This document shows positions 1 to 11,047 of a stretch of DNA of 64,000 bases, piece by piece. Origin of the DNA: Nelumbo lutea (Eukaryota; Streptophyta; Magnoliopsida; Proteales; Nelumbonaceae); the NCBI GenBank assembly GCA_022828595.1, contig JAKGHH010000008.1, positions 27,272,378 through 27,336,377 on the forward strand, in the 5' to 3' direction. Position 1 is the stretch's first letter, and each line of letters opens with the position of its first letter. The position numbers and the translations under genes are program-made. The notes beneath the pieces were generated by a model that was not told the DNA's origin, did no database searches, and saw only the letters and a program-made list of their open reading frames with translations.

Positions 1-848
1 GGCTGAACCATCAAACTCCCAACCACACAGAACACAAAACCAAAGAGATCGAAACAAAGGTCTTTCCAAACCCTAAAATAGGACAAAAACACTGCAGTCC
101 CAACGTCTCAACTTCAAATTCCCTGGCAAATCTGATTCGATTCCTCCAACGACGAAACCCTGATAAATTGCCTCGAAACCCCAACCCTATCCAAAAATCC
201 TACTCTACTCGCCGTTTCTGGTGAAGGATCGGAGAACGGAGATTCTGAAGACCCTACGAAGTCTTCTCTCTCTCTCTGCAAAGACGGAATCAGAAATCTT
301 TAACGGAGTCAGTGGACAACCTTGACGGCAAGCACGTGACATTACACGTGCCGAAGGACGACTCGTCGCACGTGCAGGTATGACGAACAAGACGGGAATT
401 CCGAAGTGTACAGATTCCGAGAACTTGGACGAATATTGGCGTCCTGAAATTACTAAACCATCCTCCAGCTCAAAACTCAAACCACCACTCTACATCTGAT
501 CGAAGGCAATTAAGTCATTTAAAGTATTCTTCAAATTGGTGGATGGAAAAGGAAAAGAAACCATCAAACCAAGTTTGTCGGCATTTCCATTTGAGGACTT
601 CTGGCACGTGCGTACGGACACTATGGCAAATCTAGATACATGTGGGACCCAGTTCGTGAACCATCTGAACATTTTTGTCGTGACTCGTTTCCTTTTTCTT
701 AGAGACAACCGATCATAGGTTGCTGTTGACACGTGGCATTAAACCGAGCGGTTGGTTGTCGGAATTTGACGTAAGCTGTCTGACACGTAAGACTTAGAAC
801 TGGGAATCCAAATTGCCTTTTGGATAAAGTTGGAGAAATATGCTTTTA
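1..848 (-). promoter_or_regulatory. Probable promoter and 5' leader of a leftward gene outside the window
   Basis: No convincing protein is encoded here. Read on the minus strand, the stretch from about 480 down to 1 has the look of a plant 5' leader: a GA-rich run near 270-282, then T-rich sequence with 'AGGGTTT' motifs. The first ATG near the edge is the complement of positions 9-11, so a coding region may begin there and leave the window. Five CACGTG cores lie at 333, 345, 369, 605 and 730; the last sits in ACACGTGGC, a classic ABRE/G-box form. bZIP and bHLH factors bind such sites in abscisic-acid and light responses (family knowledge). That they regulate an off-window gene is inference. 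The open frames at 205-480 and 490-732 lack recognisable domains and are not called. Confidence 0.4.
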
Positions 849-3800
849 TTAGACTAATAATTAATTAAGTACGTGTGTTGCATGTATGGTTTTCAAAATC
901 GGATCGAATCGGACAATTGGACCGGAAAAACCGGGACCGGTCAGGTGATCAGTTACATTTTACCCAAAAACCATTAATTTGCCCCAAAACGTTGGTTTGG
1001 TCAGTAAATCGCTGACCTGGGTGATTGAACCGTTTAATGGTTTTGATTATTTTTTTATTTTTTTATTTTTTGTCAAAATGGGTCATCTAATCAATTCGAA
1101 CTGTCGAACCATTCAACTCGGGAATTGGACCCTTGATCGGTTCATTGTCTGATTTGATTTTAAAAACCTTGGTTGCATATAATGAATAGATATATTAAGA
1201 TAAAAATGAAAATTTACAAAAAGTAATAATATTATTAAAAATAAATTTAAATGTTTGTAGTAAATATGCATGTGCATTGTACATTAAAATTTTAAAGTAC
1301 AATAACAATTGGCTGAATTAACTTACAATTTCAACAAAATTCTATACTTTTTCATTTTTTGTCTTCTATCTTTTTTTTTTAATATTTATTATTTAATTAC
1401 GACATCATGGATTTCTTTGAAAAGTTGGATGATTGACCCACCATCCAGATAAGAAAGTAGTTTTGCTTTCAGATCAATTCTAAATTATATATTTCATCTA
1501 CATTATATAAATAATTTTGACTTATCACACTTAATTTTTGTTTCACATAATTAATATATTTTTTTTATTACTTATACTTTTCTATTTTTTAAAGATTTAC
1601 TATTTAACTATCATATCATCAATTAATCTGTTTGACCCAAACCAGTCAAAAAGGAAAAATAGTTTGGTTTCTAGATTAACATTAAATTTTGTACCATCAT
1701 TAATAATTTTTTTTCTTATATAATACTTACTATTGTTCAAAATGAATGCATAATATTAGAGATGTACCCAATACTTTTTAGTTTTTATAAATATATAAAA
1801 TTAGATATGTGTCCAATTTTTTTCTATTTTCTATTTTTGTGAATTTTTGTATTTGTATTTTTTAATTTTTTTATTATTTGACCATGATGTCATTTCATTT
1901 TTAGGTTGATTTTAATTTTTTTATTATTTAATTATGACATTATTTGTCAACCCATTTGACCCAAAATGGTTGAATTTCTTACCTTGCACCAAGAGGGAAG
2001 AAAATTATTTTGCTTTCAAATTAATTGTTAAAATATTTTTTTACTATTAAAATTAATGTTGTAGATTTAATTAGTAGAATTTAATGATGAGAAAAATATA
2101 TCTTAAATATAGGATTTAATGAGAGAATATACCTTAAGATATGAGATTTAATGAGATAGTATAGGAAAATAGTTTTATTTCCAATTGGTTTTAAATTTTA
2201 CATTCATTTTTCATCGTTAAGAAAAACATTTCTTATTTATCCCACTTATTATTGTTTATATGACGAATAAATGATGTAAAAAATGCTCCCATTTTTTTTT
2301 AATTATACATTATTTGTGTTTTATCTATTTTTTCATTTTATTATTTAGTTGTGACAACATGCATTTTTATTTTAACAATTAGTTTTATTTAATATGATGA
2401 ATATAGAACATTAGAAATGTTCTCAAATATTTTTAATAAAATTTTCTACTTTTTTTTTGTTCTATCATTTTTTAATATTTATTATTCAATTATGACATCA
2501 TGAGTTTCTTTGAAGAATTGATCCAATGAAAGACCCATCATCTAAATAAGAAAATATCTTTGTTTTCATATTAGTTTTAAATTATATATTTCATCTACAT
2601 TATATAAATAATTTTTACTTATCACACTTAATTTGTGTTTGACATAATTATTTTATTCTTTTGATTACTTGCACTTTTTAATTTTTTAAATATTTATTAT
2701 TTAACTATCATGTCGTCGATTAATCCATTTGACCCAAACACTAACCCACCACCCAAAAAGAAAAATAGTTTGCTTTCTAGGCTGACATTAAATTTTGTAT
2801 TACATTTCCATAATTGACAAAATTATTTCTTATGTATAATAATTATTTTTATTCAATATAATGAATGTATAGTATTAGAGATTGACCCAATATTTTATTT
2901 TTATAAATATATAACATTAGATATGTATCGAAAATTTTCTCTATTTTTTTTTATTTTTGTGATTCTTTGCATTTTCTACTTTTACAAATTTTATTATTTG
3001 AGTATGTCATAATTTTGTTTTTATGTTGATTTTAAATTTGGAATTTCATTTTCATCATTAATAAAAATACTTCTTATGTTTCATACTTATTTTTGTTTAG
3101 TATAATGGATATATAATATTAGAGATATGTTCAATTCTTTTTTTGTATTATATATTTTATTATTTTAATTTCTTATTATTTAATTATGGCATCATTTATT
3201 AACTCATTTGACCCTAAATGGTTGAATTGCTTACCCACCACCGGGAGGGAAGAAAATAGTTTTGTTTCCAAATTATTTATCAAAATATTTATTTTTATAC
3301 TATTAAAATTAAAGTTATAGCTTTAACCAATAAAATTTAATGATGAAAAAAAGATATCTTAAATATAGGATTTAATGAGAAAATATATCCAATTGGTTTT
3401 GAATTTTACATTCCATTTTCATCATTAAAAAATATTTCTTATTTATCATACTTATTATTATTTAATATGTTGAATATGTGATGCTAAAATGTTCCCAATT
3501 TTTTTAGTTTTTATATTTTGCTTTTTATCTATTTTTTAATTTTATTATTTAATTGTTGCAGCATGGGTTAACCCATTTGACCCAAAATGGTTTAATTTCT
3601 TACCACCACCTAGATGAAAACACTATTTTTTTTTCTAGTAGATTTGAAAAGTATAAGTTTTTATCTTATTTAAATTATTAATTTATTATGTATGGATTTA
3701 ATTAATAGAACTTAATGATGAAAAGAAACAAAAAATTTTTAAATGTACGATTCAATGAAAGTGAATGTAAGTTAATTTCTTAAATGTTGGATTTAATGAG

Positions 3801-3983
3801 AGAGAATTGAATGCATTGAATGACTTAAAATTATCTCTTTTCAACTCATTTAATATCAATAATTGATTACCCTATTTGCCCTAATTTTTTATCAATAAAT
3901 TCAAATATAGAAGGGTAACTTTTGTTCTTAAATAATTCTAGAAATACTCTTGATGTTATTGGCGTTTTTTAAAGTAGTATAGA
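849..3983 (-). mobile_element. Non-autonomous Helitron, internally amplified
   Basis: Read on the minus strand, the element begins with TCTATACTACTTTAAAA after an A (5' TC end at 3983) and ends near 849 in CTAA followed by T, close to the ACACACGTAC subterminal motif. These are the TC...CTRR ends and A/T target of plant Helitrons. It is about 3.1 kb, AT-rich, and has no Rep/helicase coding. The interior is repetitive: sequence near 1491-1540 recurs near 2588-2637, and the 'TTTGACCCAAAATGG' block occurs near 1950, 3210 (as a variant) and 3580. It is related in opposite orientation to the element at 47848-49786. The 849 end is less certain than the 3983 end because the spacing to the CACGT motif is longer than in the sister copy. 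Confidence 0.72.
887..1172. mobile_element. Mutator-like MITE inside the Helitron
   Basis: A 286-bp element with diverged terminal inverted repeats: TGGTTTTCAAAATCGG at the left and, read in reverse, AAGGTTTTTAAAATC at the right. It is flanked by 9-bp repeats TTGCATGTA (878-886) and TTGCATATA (1173-1181), 8 of 9 identical. A 9-bp target duplication is the Mutator signature. The interior is rich in 'GACCGG' and 'GGTCAGTAAATCG' type sequence and resembles the MITE split by the gypsy element (4558-10662). No coding capacity. Confidence 0.6.
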
Positions 3984-4256
3984 TTTCTGTAGTGAGAAAT
4001 GTATACGTGCTACTTGTATTGTAATGGATTTCTGGTCCCCGTGGATGAAGAGATGGTCCCTGATTTGTGATTCAACTGTGTGGTTGAATGATGTTTTCTG
4101 GTTTTCTACGTGCTTGGATTCGAATACAGATTTAGCTATGACAATCAACTTGAATTCTATCAAATTTGGATTAGCTGAAAGCGATAGCTGTGTACTGTGT
4201 GTAGCCTAGTGTCGAACCAACAATAGCGCGGCACGCCAGCCATAAGGTAAGAGAGA
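3984..4256. other. Unassigned spacer
   Basis: Short spacer between the Helitron and the next nest. It has overlapping open frames on both strands of about 60 codons (3969-4209) without recognisable domains. No repeat family was recognised. Confidence 0.3.
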
Positions 4257-4589
4257 TAGGATGTCGACTGACCCATTCGAAACTATTTTGCCTTAACTCT
4301 AATTCTACCAGATCTAGAATTGATTATTAATCGGGACAAAATCACAGATTTAGAATCATCACAATTCATAGTCGTGTTTATTAGGTTTGGACATGATAAA
4401 CTCAATTATACTAAAAACTATAATTATTTATTTTTAATAATAACTTAAATTTTAAATTTTGATAACATAACCTTAATACAAATGATAATAAAGTATTAAA
4501 TTATTTATTGTTAATAAATTAAATATTTTTTAACTAATATTGTCTTACATATTTAAGCATTGTTTTAAAAAATGACTCGGAGACGGAAT

Positions 4590-5206
4590 TAATGAGGGGT
4601 GATTTAGCCCGACCTAATAAGTAAAGGACACGTGGGTGCGGCCTGCCAGCCAGATAACAAATCAGCATGTGGTGCCACATCAGCAGATCGCGGGACCTTA
4701 GGTGCTCGGTCACTTTGGAGCCGAAGCACCTCGGTACCCACATACACCAAGGTGCCACATAACTGAACCTAGAAGCTCGACTAGTTGCCTTCAAACTTCT
4801 TGGGACCATGTCACATAACTATAGGCCTTATCCTCGCCTCACCCGAATTGGAGGGAAACGGTAAGCTTCACTAACTAGTACATTACCCTCCTTCCAAAGT
4901 GGAACAGATCCCTATGTCATGGGTTGAGGATTCCATGAGTGTTTTGCAAGACCTACGGTAACCCAGCTATATAAGGGCATCAACACCCAAGACTCAGGTA
5001 CGCGCGATTACTTGCTCACGAGCTTACTTACATTCAAGCTTTTAGCTCACAACCAAAGTACAATACTAACTTAAGCATCCGAGCAACCTTGTCGGTTTAG
5101 CCACCCCGGGTTCTCTAATCCTTTGTCTTTTAGCTTGGTCCAGCTCGCTACGTGGCTAGTGTTTAGGTAATCTTCCAACTAGGAGCTTCTAGATTGCACA
5201 CCATCA
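4590..5206 (+). repeat. 5' LTR of the gypsy element
   Basis: Its first dinucleotide is TA where the 3' LTR has TG; it ends in CA. It contains a TATA-like CTATATAAGG near 4968-4977, the likely retrotransposon promoter, and pairs with 9772-10388 at equal length. Confidence 0.85.
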
Positions 5207-5224
5207 ATTGGCGCCGTCTGTGGG
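5207..5224 (+). other. Gypsy primer-binding site
   Basis: ATTGGCGCCGTCTGTGGG lies directly after the 5' LTR. TGGCGCC-type sites are typical tRNA primer sites of plant Ty3/gypsy elements. The exact tRNA was not determined. Confidence 0.7.
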
Positions 5225-5825
5225 AACTGATCAAAAGGTCAACCTTACACCTCATTCTTTACCTTATTCTCTCTTAATTGCATCTTCAAGCAACACGGCA
5301 AGGGCATCAACGTGAATGTCACCGGGGGCCAGGACAACTTAACATCACTCCCTCAAGGCCCTTCAGTGACTATCAGACAGTTCACCATCCCCCTCACTGC
5401 CCCGGGGGTTCCCACCATGTCAATGCAGTAGACGAGTCAGTAGATAAACATCTTGTTGCCCTAGGTAAACACCACTTTCTCGGAACCCTCGGTGATTCTT
5501 CCTGGGGTTAGGCGCCACCAGTTCGATGATCTAGTTCAGAGTGTTAGATCCATGTAGATTTAGATGCAGCAGATGCATCAATTCCAACAGTACTACTTCT
5601 ATTAGTAGTACCAATAGTAGTTTCGACCACTGTAGCTGAACCAACAACCAGGTCAGTACTAGAATCAAATCCATAACCAACAAACTCATCGAAGTGTTCA
5701 CCAATCTCCCCATTGGGGTGAGAGAAATTCAAAGGTTTTGGTCCCTCCTAGGGGCTAGACTCCACCTCGGGGTAGGACTGATGGCCAACACACACCCCTA
5801 GTTTCTCAAAGGGGGAACCTGAAAG

Positions 5826-6830
5826 ATGGGCCTAAGGTCAGCCAGCATGAAAGAAGCAATCAGCAACAACACTCACGGCCTAAGAATTGCAAGTCATGAC
5901 TCAACGATTGCCAACTTGGGGCCCAAGGTGTGGGCTCGAGATGAGAACCTCCAGCACCCTGTAATAGCCAACACCGGTCTCGCGACCAGGAAGAAGCAGG
6001 AGGAAAGAACTCAAATCCACCTTGCAACAGTGTTCAGGAGTGGGTGCGAACCAGAATAGAAGTGCTTGAAGCCACTAGTAAGAAGTGCCCGAAGTCACAA
6101 AAGAGCCTTCTGAATGTGGTGTAGAGGGAAAACGAGTCAATTCAGAACTACATCAAGCATTTCAATGAAATGTGCTTAAAGATACCGGATCTTGACCCAA
6201 CAGTGTGCCTCACTGCAATATGAAAAGGAATTACACACAAGGAGTTCAAATGGTACACAGGAGTAAATCACCCGAAGAACATCACAGAGTTCCTAGCATT
6301 GGCAAAGAGGTTCATAAGCATAGAAGAAAAGCTCGGCCAAAAACCGAAAAGCTAGCAAGATGAGAAGAGGAAAAGAGAAGAAGAAGGAACAAGCAACGAC
6401 AAGCACTAAAGAAAGAAGAGCAAATCATCGAGAAGAAGCAAGTCACCTCGCTCAAGAAGTAAGTTCCCCTCCCAGAGTTACAGGTCAGCTCGGCGATCTA
6501 GGATCCCTCCTGTAGAAAGAACCAACTATACTCCCCTCAACGTGAAGCGAGGAGAAATCCTAATGGCAATAAAGGACTCATTGTTCGTCAAGTGACCACC
6601 AAGGCTATGTGGAGACCCAATGATCAGGAACCCGAACGTCTACTGTCATTTTCATTGGGACCATGGTTACAACACAAAAAACTACCAGAACCTCCACAAT
6701 GAGATCGAAGAGTTCATTCACCGCGAGTACCTGAAGAAATACATCTTGCACGAGGAGAAAGAGCAAAAGGACCGACAAGGAGACTGGAAGAGAGACGCTT
6801 CAGAGTCGAGCAGACAGAACGAGTAGCCAC
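5826..6830 (+). pseudogene. Gypsy gag remnant
   Basis: An open stretch from 5826 (MGLRSASMKEA...) leads into recognisable retrotransposon gag in broken frames, including NYIKHFNEMCLKIPDLDP near 6150-6200 and EFKWYTGVNHPKNITEFLAL near 6245-6300. Near 6640-6690 follows YCHFHWDHGYNTKNYQNL, the degenerate Cys/His motif found before the 'EEFIHRGYL' segment in plant gypsy gag-pol. Gag would form the nucleocapsid particle. Internal stops (for example near 6222 and 6355) make it non-functional. Confidence 0.65.
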
Positions 6831-7039
6831 CTCGGCAACTACCTGAAGAGAGACCGATCCGTGGGGTAATTAACATGATCATCAGCAGATCCATTGTAGC
6901 AGGGTGCACCGCAGCAACAGGGAAGACATCGATCAAAGAACTGGAGCATGAACAGAAAACCCACCGAAGTGACCTCGGTTGGAAGAGCCCATTTATTTCA
7001 CCGAGGATGATGCACATGGGATACAATATCCTCACGACG

Positions 7040-7480
7040 ATGCTCTCGTCGTGAAGCTCGTCATAAATGATTTTGAAGTGAAGCGGATCTTGGTGGATTT
7101 AGGCAGTTCGGCCCACATCCTATTCAAGGGGACCTTCGACAAGCTACAGGTGAAGTAGAGCGACTTGAAACCAGTAGACACACCTTTGGTGGGGTTTAGC
7201 AGCGAAGAAGTCAGACCCCTTGGCTGAGTCACGGTACCACTAGAGGCAGGGGCGCGGCCAAACATAACGCTATTTGAGCATACTTTCCTAGTGTTTGTGA
7301 CTCTATCCCCCTACAACGCGATCGTAGGTCGGCCCATCTAGCATATCTTATGTGCAATAATATCAACATACTACTTGGCGATGAAGTTTACGATAGATTA
7401 TGGAGTAGGGGTTGTACAAGGCAATCAGCTCGAGTCTCACAAGTGCTATGTGGTTGCACTGAAAGGTAAGGCAAAATTGG
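7040..7480 (+). pseudogene. Gypsy aspartic protease remnant
   Basis: Translation near 7050-7480 gives VKLVINDFEVKRILVDLGSS followed by AHILF, the retropepsin active-site region (family form D-x-G-S-S-A), then NITLFEHTFLVF and YNAIVGRP. The active-site aspartate is kept but stops occur near 7158, 7228 and 7340. It would process the Gag-Pol polyprotein in an intact element. Confidence 0.65.
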
Positions 7481-7683
7481 TAGATGATGTCGAGCTAGAG
7501 CAACCAACAGACTGCACTGAAGAGTGAGTTGTCCTGATGGAGGAAACAGTCCATATATCGGTTTCCAAAACCGAGCCGACTAAGACACTCTTGATCTATG
7601 CTTTGATAAATGAACCGCTCTGAACACAACTAGTAAGTTTTTTAATTAATAATTTAGACGTTTTTGCTTGGTCCGCGGTATAA

Positions 7684-8160
7684 ATGCTTGACATCGACCC
7701 TAGTGTGATTACTTACAAGTTAAATGTGGACCCTTTAATCAGGCCAGTTAGACAAAGAAAACACAACATTGCCTCGGAGCGGTGGAAGGTAGTTGATGAG
7801 GAAGTTGGGAAACTCCTCATCGCAGACTTCATTAGGGAGGTCCATTACCGGAGCTGGGTGGCCAACCCCATGTTGGTGAAGAAGGCCAACGGAAAGTGGC
7901 ACATGTGCATCGACTACACCGACTGAACAGAACCTGCCCGAAGGATTATTTCCCCCTTCTTAGAATAGACTACCTGGTAGACACGACCTCGGGGCACGAG
8001 TTGTTGACCTTTATGGATGCCTGCTCCAGCTACAACCAGATTAGGATGGACATAGCCGACTAGGACAAGACCACTTTTGTAACTGAACTAGGGCTATACT
8101 GTTACAAAGTCATGCCCTTTGGCTTAAAAAACGCTAAAGAAACTTTCTAGTGACTTGTAA
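7684..8160 (+). pseudogene. Gypsy reverse transcriptase remnant, truncated
   Basis: Begins MLDIDPSVITYKLNVDPLIR, then RQRKHNIASERWKVVDEEV, the region preceding the RT fingers. It continues through NPMLVKKANGKWHMCIDYTD and, after a stop and frame slip, FMDACSSYNQIRMDIAD and YCYKVMPFGLKNAKETF. The palm block (CYVDGTVMKTQ near 8200-8235) is degenerate: the usual VDD is VDG. Almost everything between here and the integrase is deleted, including connection and RNase H. Confidence 0.75.
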
Positions 8161-8314
8161 AAAATTTTTTTGAACTGTTGATTGGCAATAAAATTGAATG
8201 TTATGTTGACGGCACGGTCATGAAAACCCAGTAATCAAACTCTTTAGTTGACGATTTAAATTTTGATTTTCAAAATTCTGAGAAAATTCAGAAGTCAAAT
8301 TAGTAATTCATGAC

Positions 8315-9265
8315 ATCCATGAAGGACTATGCGAAGGACACTTGGGGGGCAGAGCGCTTGCCCAAAAGGCACTAAAACAGGGCTATTACTGGCCCACCAT
8401 GAAGGCAGATGCATTCGAGCTTGTCAAGAAATGCAGCAAATGTCAGAGGCACGCCAACATCCTTTATCAACTTGCTGGCGATCTAAAGTACTTAACCAGC
8501 CCGTGGCCCTTCGCGCAGTGGGGGATTGACATCCTCAGATCATTTCCGCTGACAACCGGGTAGAGGAAATTCTTGGTCGTAGTGGTGGATTACTTCACAA
8601 AGTGGGTGGAGGCTGAGCCTTTGGTGAATATTACAGTTCGAAACGTGCAAAACTTCTTCTAGAAGAACATTGTGTGCCATTTCGGACTACCCAAGGTATT
8701 GATCTCAAACAACAGAAAGCAGTTCAAAGACATCAAGCTCCAGAACCCGTATGCTGAGATGGGGATTCAATAAAACTTCACTTCGGTGGCACACCTGTAG
8801 GCGAACGGACATGCCAAAGTGACGAATAGGGCCATCCTCTGTGGACTGAAAGCTCGCTTAGTGAAAGATAAAGGGTTGTGGGTAGACGAGCTACCCAATG
8901 TCTTGGGTCTATAGGACAACCATCAAGACTGCAACCGGTGAAACCCCTTTCAACCTAACATATGGAACGAAGACTGTGATTTTGGTAGAGGTCGAAGTAC
9001 CAACGTTGTGGCTCGAAGCATATGACGAAGAGGCAAACAACGATGAGCTCCAGACAAACTTAGACTTGATCAAAGAAGTACGCGGCATTGCCTATATTTG
9101 GACCGCAACCTACCAATAGTGGGTAGCTCGGTATTATAATGCTCGGGTCAGAAGGCGATAGTTTCGAGTTGGTGACTTGGTGCTCTACTAGGTAATGGTA
9201 CCTGAGCCTGACGTGGGTAAGCTCGGACTGAATTGGGAGGGTCCATACCGGGTGAGATGAGTGTT
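8315..9265 (+). pseudogene. Gypsy integrase remnant
   Basis: Starts with an HHCC-like zinc module: IHEGLCEGHLGGRA, then GYYWPTMKADAFELVKKCSK and CQR. The core follows: WGIDILRSFPLTTG with the first catalytic Asp, DYFTKWVEAEPLVN, then FGLPKVLISNNRKQF. In that last block the second catalytic Asp (normally SDNG) reads Asn. The C-terminal module YNARVRRRQFRVGDLVLY appears near 9136-9190. Several stops are present. Strand transfer activity is lost. Confidence 0.75.
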
Positions 9266-9489
9266 CGGAGAGGGCACATATGAGCTCGAGACTATGGAAG
9301 GGAAACAAGTACATTGAGCTTGGAACATTGACAATTGAGGAGGTACTATCTATGAGCTCACAACTCCAATACGACTAAAAAATTTTCTAAGTCCACAAGA
9401 TCACCGAGCTGGTCAAAAGGACGTCAAGCTAGAGAGAGGGTTGTGAGTCACTCCTAGAGCCTAAGGGCTATGGTGTCTAGTTGACCTCG

Positions 9490-9570
9490 ACACAATATAC
9501 GTCCCAATTGCCTCTTTGGCATGGGCAGATAAGTCCTAGTCGCCTCTTCGGCATGGGCAGATAAGCAACG
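9490..9570 (+). repeat. Short tandem duplication upstream of the gypsy 3' LTR
   Basis: The phrase GCCTCTTNGGCATGGGCAGA plus flanks occurs twice in tandem with about 34-bp spacing (near 9508 and 9542). It lies in the 3' non-coding part of the element and is unlike any coding module. Confidence 0.6.
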
Positions 9571-9754
9571 TCCTAGTCTAAGTATCAAGAAAGAGTAATA
9601 GAAAGCAACGCCCAAGGATTAGATACATACCACCATATAGTGAGTAGCCGCTCTGGCCTCGACCTGAGCCACCGTCCTACAAACCTCCTGGAAGTCGTGC
9701 CCTATCCACCTGTGCTCGTCATGAATTCCCCGAGCCGGATCAAGACCCCAGACA

Positions 9755-9771
9755 TGGGGAGTGGGGGGAAT
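9755..9771 (+). other. Gypsy polypurine tract
   Basis: The purine run GGGGAGTGGGGGGAA directly precedes the 3' LTR, as expected for the plus-strand primer of an LTR retrotransposon. Confidence 0.75.
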
Positions 9772-10388
9772 TGATGAGGGGTGATTTGGCCTGACCTAAT
9801 AAGTAAAGGACACGTGGCTGCGGCCCGCTAGCCAGATGACAAATCAGCATGTGGTGCCACATCAGTAGATCGCAGGACTTCGGGTGCTTGGTCACTTCGA
9901 AGCCGAAGAACCTCGGTACCCACGTACACCGAGGTGCCACATAACTGAACCTAGAAGCTCGACCAGTTGCCTCTAAACTTCTTAGGATCATGTTGCGTAA
10001 CTGTAGGCCTTATCCTTGCCCCACCCGAATCGGAGGGAAACAGTAAGCCTCACTAACTGGCACATTACCCTCCTTCCAAAGCAGAACGGATCCCTACATC
10101 ACAAGCCGAGGATTCTGGGAGCATTTTGTGAGACCCACGACAGCCCAGCTGTATAAGGGCATCAACCCCCAAGACTTAGGTACGCGCGATTACTTGCTCA
10201 CTAGCTTACTTACATTCACGCTTTCAACTCGCAACTGGAGTACAATACTAACTTAAGCATCGGAGCGACCTTGCTGGGTTAGCCACCCCGGGCTCTCTAA
10301 TCCTTTGTCTTTCAGCTTGGTCTAGCTCACTATGCGACTAGTGTCCAAGTAATCTTCCAGTTAGGAGCTTCCAGATCGCACACCATCA
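9772..10388 (+). repeat. 3' LTR of the gypsy element
   Basis: 617 bp, starts TGATGAGGGG and ends CACCATCA. Aligned by eye against 4590-5206 with no net length difference but about 14% substitutions, mostly transitions. Confidence 0.85.
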
Positions 10389-11047
10389 GGAACTGTTCTG
10401 GCCATCAGTTTTCGGGTCAATGGTTCAACCATTCAGTTTGAACGGACAACCCATTCCGACAACAAAAATAAAAAAAATAAAAAAATAAAAAATGGCCAAA
10501 AAACATTGAACAGGTCGACGGTTCGATCACCCAGGTCAATGAGTCATTGACTGATTCAATGGTTTTTGGCCAGGTACCGAGTTTTGGGTAAAACTTAATC
10601 GGTTGCCTGGACGATTCTCAGGCCAAACGGTCTAACTATTTGGGTCAATGGCACAAAACCATGTATTTAAGATAAAAATTATAAGAACTGACCCAACTAA
10701 TAATCAGTTATGGCTCTGAACCAATTCAAGACATGTAAGAACTAGAATTAACCCAGACAAAATCATGGAACCAAAACCAACATAATCTATTCAGTTAAGT
10801 TTAGGCAGCTGGGCATAATTGATCGATTGGCATCCCTAATTTTAAGATTAAAGGTTAGAAGTTAGAACAAATTACAAAAATACGTTATATGCTTAAGGTA
10901 TCATGACCAAGCAAGATGGGTCAACTAAAGCCAAACCCAATTCGGGTTGAAGAATCAAAACCCTAACCTGATCTGTTAGGTTTATCATTTAACCCAACCC
11001 ATTAACATCCCCAATGAGAGAGAATGGATGACTGTGGGTGGTGTGGG

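Larger units (their letters stand above)
4590..10388 (+). mobile_element. Decayed Ty3/gypsy LTR retrotransposon
   Basis: A complete-ended but dead element, 5.8 kb, read on the + strand. Both LTRs are 617 bp, start TAATGAGGGG/TGATGAGGGG and end ACACCATCA; flanking 5-mers are GGAAT (4585) and GGAAC (10389). Primer-binding site, polypurine tract, gag, protease, partial reverse transcriptase and integrase are recognisable in order. Many in-frame stops break all frames. Most of the reverse transcriptase and the RNase H are missing near 8160-8315. By eye the LTRs differ at roughly 85-90 of 617 sites, mostly transitions, so this is an old, methylation-worn copy. The integrase seems to lack a chromodomain; lineage assignment (Tat-like from the gag and primer-site style) is tentative. 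Confidence 0.85.
4558..10662. mobile_element. Mutator-like MITE interrupted by the gypsy element
   Basis: A ~300-bp element in two pieces, 4558-4589 and 10389-10662. The left end ATTGTTTTAAAAAATGAC pairs with the right end read in reverse, ATGGTTTTGTGCCATTGAC. Flanking 9-mers are ATATTTAAG (4549-4557) and GTATTTAAG (10663-10671), 8 of 9 identical, as expected for Mutator-type insertion. Its interior ('ATGGCCAAAAAACATTGAAC', 'CGATCACCCAGGTCAATG') resembles the reverse complement of the MITE at 887-1172. The gypsy element then landed inside it. Confidence 0.55.
4257..10840. mobile_element. Outer hAT-like element split by nested insertions
   Basis: The outer fragments are 4257-4557 and 10672-10840. 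The left edge reads TAGGATGTCGACTGACCC and the right edge, in reverse, TAGGGATGCCAATCGATC, resembling the AGGGATGTCAATGGGTC termini common in plant hAT MITEs. The left fragment shares a long stretch with the element at 19023-19882: 'GATTATTAATCGGGACAAAATC' here against 'GATTACTTAATCGGGACAAAAT' there, then 'GTACAAATGATAATAAA'-like sequence in both. The right fragment shares the 'AACCAA...' and terminal motifs less clearly. No clean target duplication was found, so the exact edges are approximate. Confidence 0.45.

Noticed and set aside
205..732. Minus-strand open frames of 91 and 80 codons at the left edge
   Set aside because: No domain, biased low-complexity content, and the region looks like a leader and promoter instead.
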